A DNA stretch of 64,000 nucleotides. Origin: JADKAV01 sp963769435. Lineage in GTDB: Bacteria > Actinomycetota > Actinomycetes > S36-B12 > UBA10799. The notes under the pieces are model-generated. The model did not search any database. It saw nothing but the letters and a program-made list of their open reading frames with translations, and was not told the origin of the DNA. A program made the translations under genes and the position numbers. Each line of letters begins with the position of its first letter. The stretch's first letter is position 1. The stretch spans positions 868,001 through 932,000 of the forward strand of contig CAVYLN010000001.1 in NCBI GenBank assembly GCA_963769435.1, in the 5' to 3' direction. Positions 58,908-64,000 of this stretch are shown here, one piece after another.

Positions 58908-60460
58908 TGGTCCGCCCCTTCCTCGACACAACCGTCCGCGAAGTCGCAGTCCGCGGTGACCCCCACGCTCGGATCCTGCACACCCACGACCGTCAGCGTC
59001 TGGGTGACCGCCGGGTTGATCACGTCGAGCGCCGGTGCGGGGAACACCCCGAGCGCGAGGATCAGTGCCACCAGCGGCGAGACCGCGACGATCTCCCGGC
59101 CGCCGAGATCCTTGATGTCCTCACAGCCGGGCTTGACCGGACCGGTCATGGTGCGCTGGTAGAGCCACAGGATGTACAGCGCGGCCAGAATGATGCCGGT
59201 CGTCGCGATCACCGCCACGAGCGGATAGCGCACGTAGGTTCCGACCAGCACCAGGAACTCGGACACGAAACTGCTCATTCCCGGCAGCGCCAGTGAGGAC
59301 AGGCCCGCGATCAGGAAGAACCCCGCGAGCAGAGGGGCCACCTTGTGCACGCCGCCGTAGTCCTCCACGAGTTTGGACCCGCGCCGGCTGATCAGGAACC
59401 CTGCGACCAGGAACAGCGCGGCGGTGGAGAAGCCGTGGTTGATCATGTACAGCGTCGATCCGCTCTGACCCTGGCTGGTCAGCACGAAGATGCCCAGGGT
59501 GATGAACCCGAAGTGACTCACCGACGTGTACGCGATGAGGCGTTTGATGTCGGTCTGCCCGATGGCCAGCAGCGCACCGTAGATGATGCCGACCACACTG
59601 AGCACGATGATCAGCGGCGTGTAGAACTGCGAGGCCTCGGGGAAGATCTGCAGGCAGTAGCGCAGCATCCCGAAGGTGCCGACCTTGTCGAGCACACCCA
59701 CGAGCAGCACCGCACTTCCCGGCTGCGCCTCGGTGGCCGCATCCGGCAACCAGGTGTGGAACGGCCATAGGGGAGCCTTGACCGCGAACGCGAAGAAGAA
59801 CCCGAGGAACAGCATCCGCTGAGTGGTCGAGTCCATCCCGAGTTGGGTGAGGGCGCCGAAGTCGAACGTGCCGGCACCGAACTCACGCTGGCTCACCACG
59901 TACAGTCCGATCAGGCTGGCCAGCATGAACAGGCCACCGAACAGGCTCACGATCAGGAACTTCACCGCGGCGTACGACCGTCGGGCCCCTCCGTACCGGC
60001 CGATCATGAAGTACATCGGGATCAGCATGACCTCGAAGAAGACGTAGAAGAGGAACACGTCGATCGCCGAGAAGACCCCGATCATGCACACCAGCAAAGC
60101 CAGCATGAGCGCGAAGTAGCCCTTCGTGGGCGCATCGGAGTGGTCGGCCTCGTTCCAGCCGGCCAGGATCACCACCGGGACCAGGATCGCCGCCAGCGCG
60201 ATCAGCACCAGAGCGATGCCGTCGACCCCCAGCGCGAACGAGATGCCGAACGACTCGATCCACGGAGTGGACGTGACGAACTGGAAGGGTTCGGTACTCG
60301 TGGCGTCGAACTCCAGCGCCATGGCGATCACCAGGACCAGGGTGGCCACGCTGAAGCCGAGCGCGACCTGCTTGGCCAGTTCCGGCTTGTCCTTGGGCAG
60401 CAGGGCCACCACGACCGCTCCCACGGCCGGGACGAGCAACAGGGTCAGCAACCAGTTCAT
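58904..60460 (-). CDS. nuoM: NADH-quinone oxidoreductase subunit M
   Basis: 518 residues, about 14 helices. The conserved functional glutamate is in YVFFEVMLIPMYFMIGRYGG and the lysine helix in KAPLWPFHTWLPDAATEAQP, as in all NuoM. The ATG at 60460 shares one base with the nuoL stop, which fixes the start; the longer frame is rejected. A long extracellular C-terminal loop (VQDPSVGVTADCDFADGC) is unusual but small. Confidence 0.97.
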   Translation of the reverse strand: MNWLLTLLLVPAVGAVVVALLPKDKPELAKQVALGFSVATLVLVIAMALEFDATSTEPFQFVTSTPWIESFGISFALGVDGIALVLIALAAILVPVVILAGWNEADHSDAPTKGYFALMLALLVCMIGVFSAIDVFLFYVFFEVMLIPMYFMIGRYGGARRSYAAVKFLIVSLFGGLFMLASLIGLYVVSQREFGAGTFDFGALTQLGMDSTTQRMLFLGFFFAFAVKAPLWPFHTWLPDAATEAQPGSAVLLVGVLDKVGTFGMLRYCLQIFPEASQFYTPLIIVLSVVGIIYGALLAIGQTDIKRLIAYTSVSHFGFITLGIFVLTSQGQSGSTLYMINHGFSTAALFLVAGFLISRRGSKLVEDYGGVHKVAPLLAGFFLIAGLSSLALPGMSSFVSEFLVLVGTYVRYPLVAVIATTGIILAALYILWLYQRTMTGPVKPGCEDIKDLGGREIVAVSPLVALILALGVFPAPALDVINPAVTQTLTVVGVQDPSVGVTADCDFADGCVEEGADQ

Positions 60461-62385
60461 CAGAGCCTCACCACCAGCAGGGCCGCGAAGAGCAGGAAGG
60501 CTCCGATGAGCATCGACAGCGCGTAGGACCTGGAGTAGCCGGTCTGCCACTTGCGCATGCGACTGGACAGACCCGCCGTGGCCGAGCCCATGGCCAGCAG
60601 GGTGCCGTCGATGCTGCGGTTGTCGAACCACACCAGGGCGCGGGTCAAGTACTGACCGGGCCTCATGAAGACCGCCTCGTTGAAGGCGTCACCGTAAAGG
60701 TCCTTGCGGGCGGCCACGGTCAGCGGCGACACCGACGTGGGCGCGGTGAGCGGCACCTCCCGGCGGTACTGCTGGTAGGCCAGCAGCGCACCGACGATCA
60801 CCAGCAGCAGCGTCACCCCGCTTATGAGCGGTATGGGTATCGGAGGTTCGGGATGCTCGAATCCGACCACGGGTTCCAACCACTTCTCGATCGCGCCGTT
60901 CCAGGCCAGCACGAATCCGCTGGCCAGGGACGCGATGCCCAGGATGATCAGCGGGATCGTCATCACCGACGGCGACTCGTGCGGGTGCACATCGTCGGTC
61001 CAGCGCTTCTTGCCCAGGAACGTCATCGTGAACAGGCGGGTCATGTAGAACGCCGTGATGCCGGCGCCGATCATTGCGGCCAGGCCCGCGGCCCAGCTGT
61101 GCGCGAAAGCGGCTTCGATGATCTTGTCCTTGGAGTAGAACCCGGAGAACGGGGGCACGCCCATGATGGCCAGCCATCCAGAGGCGAATGTGATGAAGGT
61201 GACCACCATGACCGTGCGGATGGCACCGAACCTGCGCATGTCCTCCTGATTGTTGAAGGAGTGCATGACCGAGCCTGCCCCGAGGAACATGTTGGCCTTG
61301 AAGAAGCCGTGGTTCACGAGGTGGAAGATGGCGAACACGTATCCGATCGGGCCGAGACCGGCAGCCAGCACCATGTAGCCGATCTGCGACATCGTGGACC
61401 CGGCCAGGACCTTCTTGATCTCGTCCTTGGCCAGACCGATGATCGCGCCGAAGATCAGCGTGAAGGCTCCGATGAAGATGACCACTGTCTGGGCGGTGGG
61501 CGCCCCGTCGAAGATCGGGTTCGAGCGCGCGATCAGGTAGACACCGGCGGTCACCATCGTGGCCGCGTGGATCAGTGCCGAGACCGGGGTCGGGCCCTCC
61601 ATGGCGTCGAGCAACCAGGACTGCAGCGGGAACTGTGCCGACTTGCCACATGCAGCCAGCAGGAGCAGCAACCCGATCCAGGTCAGCGTCCCCTCGCTGG
61701 ACTCCCCGGCCTGGGCGAACACATCGGGGAAGGTGACCGAGCCGAAGGCGACGAAGATGGCCATGATCGCGACCGACAGACCGAAATCCCCGACGCGGTT
61801 GACCACGAAGGCCTTCTTCGCGGCAGCCGCCGCGCTTGGCTTGTACTGCCAGAACCCGATCAGCAGGTACGAGGCCAGGCCGACGCCCTCCCACCCGACG
61901 TAGAGCAGCAGGTAGTTGTCCGCCATCACCAGCAGCAACATCGCCGCCACGAACAGGTTCAGATACGCGAAGAACAGGCGCCGTTTCGGGTCGTCGGCCA
62001 TGTAGCCGATCGAGTAGATATGGATCAGGGACCCAACGCCCGTGATCAGCAGGATGAAGGTCATCGACAACTGGTCGATCTGCAGGCCGACGTTCGCGGT
62101 GAAGTCCCCCACGAACACCCAGTCCCACAGATGCTGGATGACCCCGCGGTCGTCGGACGGCTTGGCCAGCAGCGCCAGCCACATCATCACCGCGAGCACG
62201 AACGAGCCGATCGGCAGCACCGTGGCCAGCAGGTGACCCCACTTGTCGGTGCGCCGGCCGAACATGAGCAGGACCGCAGCACCGAACAGTGGCAGGGCGA
62301 TCAGCAGCCAGGTGTAGGTGAAAATGCCCTCCGATGGGGCATACGTGATGGTCGGCGTCGCGGACGCCAGCAGGTCGGTGCCCAT
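60460..62385 (-). CDS. nuoL: NADH-quinone oxidoreductase subunit L
   Basis: 641 residues. The largest antiporter-like subunit: GVGSLIHIYSIGYMADDPKR, LYVGWEGVGLASYLLIGFWQ (conserved glutamate), SAQFPLQSWLLDAMEGPTPV (lysine helix), and the long lateral helix at the C-terminus. It overlaps nuoK by one base. Translationally coupled and intact. Confidence 0.97.
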   Translation of the reverse strand: MGTDLLASATPTITYAPSEGIFTYTWLLIALPLFGAAVLLMFGRRTDKWGHLLATVLPIGSFVLAVMMWLALLAKPSDDRGVIQHLWDWVFVGDFTANVGLQIDQLSMTFILLITGVGSLIHIYSIGYMADDPKRRLFFAYLNLFVAAMLLLVMADNYLLLYVGWEGVGLASYLLIGFWQYKPSAAAAAKKAFVVNRVGDFGLSVAIMAIFVAFGSVTFPDVFAQAGESSEGTLTWIGLLLLLAACGKSAQFPLQSWLLDAMEGPTPVSALIHAATMVTAGVYLIARSNPIFDGAPTAQTVVIFIGAFTLIFGAIIGLAKDEIKKVLAGSTMSQIGYMVLAAGLGPIGYVFAIFHLVNHGFFKANMFLGAGSVMHSFNNQEDMRRFGAIRTVMVVTFITFASGWLAIMGVPPFSGFYSKDKIIEAAFAHSWAAGLAAMIGAGITAFYMTRLFTMTFLGKKRWTDDVHPHESPSVMTIPLIILGIASLASGFVLAWNGAIEKWLEPVVGFEHPEPPIPIPLISGVTLLLVIVGALLAYQQYRREVPLTAPTSVSPLTVAARKDLYGDAFNEAVFMRPGQYLTRALVWFDNRSIDGTLLAMGSATAGLSSRMRKWQTGYSRSYALSMLIGAFLLFAALLVVRL

Positions 62386-62684
62386 CAGAACCTCAGCAGA
62401 CTTGGCTCGTCCACCGAGGCGCTGCGGCGGGTGCGGAAGATGACCACGATGATCGCCAGGCCGACGACGACCTCAGCGGCGGCCACCACCATCGTGAAGA
62501 ACGCGAAGACCTGGCCCTCGAGGTTCCCGTGCATCCGGGCGAAGGCGACGAACGCGAGGTTCGACGCGTTGAGCATCAGCTCGACACACATGAAGACCAC
62601 GATCGCGTTGCGGCGGAACAACATGCCGAACGCTCCGAGACTGAACAGGATCGCCGCCAGGGCGATGTAGTGGTCGGTCGTCAC
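62385..62684 (-). CDS. nuoK: NADH-quinone oxidoreductase subunit K
   Basis: 99 residues, three helices. LGAFGMLFRRNAIVVFMCVE then LMLNASNLAFVAFAR carries the first conserved membrane glutamate, and VAAAEVVVGLAIIVVIFR the second. The GTG start overlaps the nuoJ stop by 4 bases and has GGAAAG upstream. Confidence 0.97.
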   Translation of the reverse strand: MTTDHYIALAAILFSLGAFGMLFRRNAIVVFMCVELMLNASNLAFVAFARMHGNLEGQVFAFFTMVVAAAEVVVGLAIIVVIFRTRRSASVDEPSLLRF

Positions 62685-63508
62685 CTTTCCTCCCCGGAGG
62701 TGTCGTCGGTGGCCGCATCGAGTTCGTCGACGACGACGTCGTGTCCCCCCATGACCTCGTCCACCTCCTCGACGTCGACCCGATCGACCGTAGTCTCGCG
62801 CAGTGCCATGGGCCGCGGAAGCGAGACCTCCGCCGCCGAGCCGTCCGGCAGCAGTGCGGGGGTGTCGACCGCGTTGTGGCGCGCGTATGTGCCGGGCGGC
62901 GGCAGCGGGCTCGGGTGCGGTCCCTTGAACCGTGCCGTCGAGAGATCCCGCTGGGTGGCCTTCGGCTTGTAGTGCTCCTGGTGGGTGAGGATCATCGCGC
63001 CGAGCGCGGCGGTGATGAGCAGCGCGGAAGTGACCTCGAACGCGAACACGTACCGCGTGAAGATCAACTCCGCGATTCCCTGTAGGTTCCCGCCCCGAAC
63101 GGTGTTGGCCTCCTCGAGCGAACCCACCGGCATGTCCGACGTGCCCTGACCGAGCAGGCCCACCAGCAGCACCCCGAAACCGAGCCCGAAGAAGATGGCC
63201 GGGCCGCGCTGGCCCTTGAGGGTCTCGATCAGCGAGTCCGAGGAGTCGACGCCGACGACCATCAGCACGAACAGGAACAGCATCATGATCGCGCCGGTGT
63301 AGACGATGACCTGCACCATGCCGAGGAACGGTGCGGACAGGCTCACGTAGAGGATGGCGAGGTTGATCATGGTCATGGCCAGGAACAGCGCGCTGTGCAC
63401 CGCCTTGCGCGAGAACAACATGCCCATGGCTCCGAGGACGGCTAGCGCCCCACAGATCCAGAAGACCGCGGCCTCCCCGGCGTTCTGCACGGCCAGTGTT
63501 GCGGTCAC
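62681..63508 (-). CDS. nuoJ: NADH-quinone oxidoreductase subunit J with long charged C-terminus
   Basis: 275 residues; five helices in the first 170 (MLFSRKAVHSALFLAMTMIN, YTGAIMMLFLFVLMVVGVD). The remaining ~95 residues are a cytosolic tail rich in Asp, Glu and Pro (VEEVDEVMGGHDVVVDELDA). Such tails occur in actinobacterial NuoJ. It overlaps nuoI and nuoK by 4 bases. Confidence 0.96.
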   Translation of the reverse strand: MTATLAVQNAGEAAVFWICGALAVLGAMGMLFSRKAVHSALFLAMTMINLAILYVSLSAPFLGMVQVIVYTGAIMMLFLFVLMVVGVDSSDSLIETLKGQRGPAIFFGLGFGVLLVGLLGQGTSDMPVGSLEEANTVRGGNLQGIAELIFTRYVFAFEVTSALLITAALGAMILTHQEHYKPKATQRDLSTARFKGPHPSPLPPPGTYARHNAVDTPALLPDGSAAEVSLPRPMALRETTVDRVDVEEVDEVMGGHDVVVDELDAATDDTSGEER

Positions 63509-64000
63509 GTGGTGCTCCCTTCGACCGCATCCTTGAGAGGTTCACCGGCTCCGGTGACCCTACCCTCGTAGTAGTCCTTCTCGGTGGCGCCCTCCACCAT
63601 GTCGTGCGGCGGGTTCACCATGCCGGGCAGCAGCGGGGCCAGCAGGTCCTGCTTCTCGTAGATGAGTTTCTGCCGGCTGTCGTCGGCGAGTTCGAACTCG
63701 TGGATCATCGTCAGCGCACGGGTCGGGCACGCTTCGATGCACAGCCCGCAGCCGATACAGCGCAGGTAGTTGATCTGGTAGACGCGGCCGTACCGTTCCC
63801 CCGGCGAGTAGCGACCGCCCGAAGTGTTGTCGGCCCCCTGCACGAAGATCGCGTCCGCCGGGCACGCCCACGCGCACAACTCGCAGCCGACGCACTTCTC
63901 CAACCCGTCCGGGTGCCGGTTGAGCTGGTGCCGGCCGTGGTAGCGCGCCTTCGGTGGGAACTCGTCCTTCTCCTCGGGGTACTGCTCGGTGACGACCTTC
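63505..64000 (-). CDS. nuoI: NADH-quinone oxidoreductase subunit I, 5' part outside the window
   Basis: 165 codons are present; the start is beyond base 64000. Two 4Fe-4S motifs, CVGCELCAWACPADAIFVQG and CIGCGLCIEACPTRALTM, are clusters N6a and N6b. The upstream YHGRHQLNRHPDGLEK is the standard lead-in. It opens the visible nuoI-J-K-L-M-N order; nuoA-H should lie to the right of the window. Confidence 0.97.
   Translation of the reverse strand, partial: KVVTEQYPEEKDEFPPKARYHGRHQLNRHPDGLEKCVGCELCAWACPADAIFVQGADNTSGGRYSPGERYGRVYQINYLRCIGCGLCIEACPTRALTMIHEFELADDSRQKLIYEKQDLLAPLLPGMVNPPHDMVEGATEKDYYEGRVTGAGEPLKDAVEGSTT

Overview
The window is 64 kb of high-GC DNA from an actinobacterium (Actinomycetota). 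The evidence is the gene content and order: a DUF222-HNH protein; Ku with a stand-alone LigD polymerase; a cold-shock/DUF2771/DUF3027/DUF2530 block; the tRNA-rpmG-MaoC-MaoC-murB-tRNA(Trp)-secE-nusG-rplKAJL-rpoBC order; and a TTG-started rpoB. No 16S rRNA lies in the window and I do not assign a genus. No phage, transposase, CRISPR array or rRNA was found.

Layout. 0-4 kb: the end of a biotin-dependent acyl-CoA carboxylase alpha subunit and two envelope proteins. 4-7.5 kb: a flavoprotein disulfide-reductase homologue overlapping ku, with a LigD polymerase divergent from ku. 7.5-9 kb: a pirin and a gamma-glutamylcyclotransferase-like protein. 9-14.4 kb: HNH protein, then a tightly packed nucleoside-salvage operon (purine nucleoside phosphorylase, phosphohexomutase/phosphopentomutase type enzyme, deoC). 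Inside that operon sit an RNase Sa/barnase-like ribonuclease and a barstar domain fused to a VOC domain. 14.4-19.5 kb: cold shock protein, DUF genes, serC, citrate synthase. 19.7-31 kb: pdxH, an orphan ParA plus ribbon-helix-helix pair, a secreted beta-helix protein, photolyase, a DtxR-type regulator, an NlpC/P60 hydrolase, an SDR, aldose epimerase and an MMPL transporter.

31-46.6 kb is the transcription/translation core on the minus strand: tRNA-Tyr, tRNA-Thr, tRNA-Met, rpmG, two MaoC dehydratases, murB, tRNA-Trp, secE, nusG, rplK, rplA, rplJ, rplL, rpoB, rpoC. It has a strong hairpin terminator after rpoC and hairpins after rplA and rplL. 46.6-56.3 kb: yajQ, a small minus-strand set of NuoB-, NuoC- and NuoI-like proteins divergent from korAB (2-oxoacid:ferredoxin oxidoreductase), rarD, a secreted glycerophosphodiesterase, an FAD-linked oxidase and an acyl-CoA dehydrogenase. 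56.4-64 kb: the distal half of a complex I operon (nuoI-J-K-L-M-N) followed by a long-chain polyprenyl diphosphate synthase, presumably for the quinone tail.

Two window-wide patterns matter for reading this annotation. First, many genes have a TANNNT-like hexamer ending exactly 6-7 bases before the start codon, which suggests leaderless transcripts; I used this to choose several starts. Second, 13 genes contain single-base frame changes (15 insertions and 4 deletions by my count) with intact coding on both sides. I treat these as probable sequence errors and give repaired coordinates.
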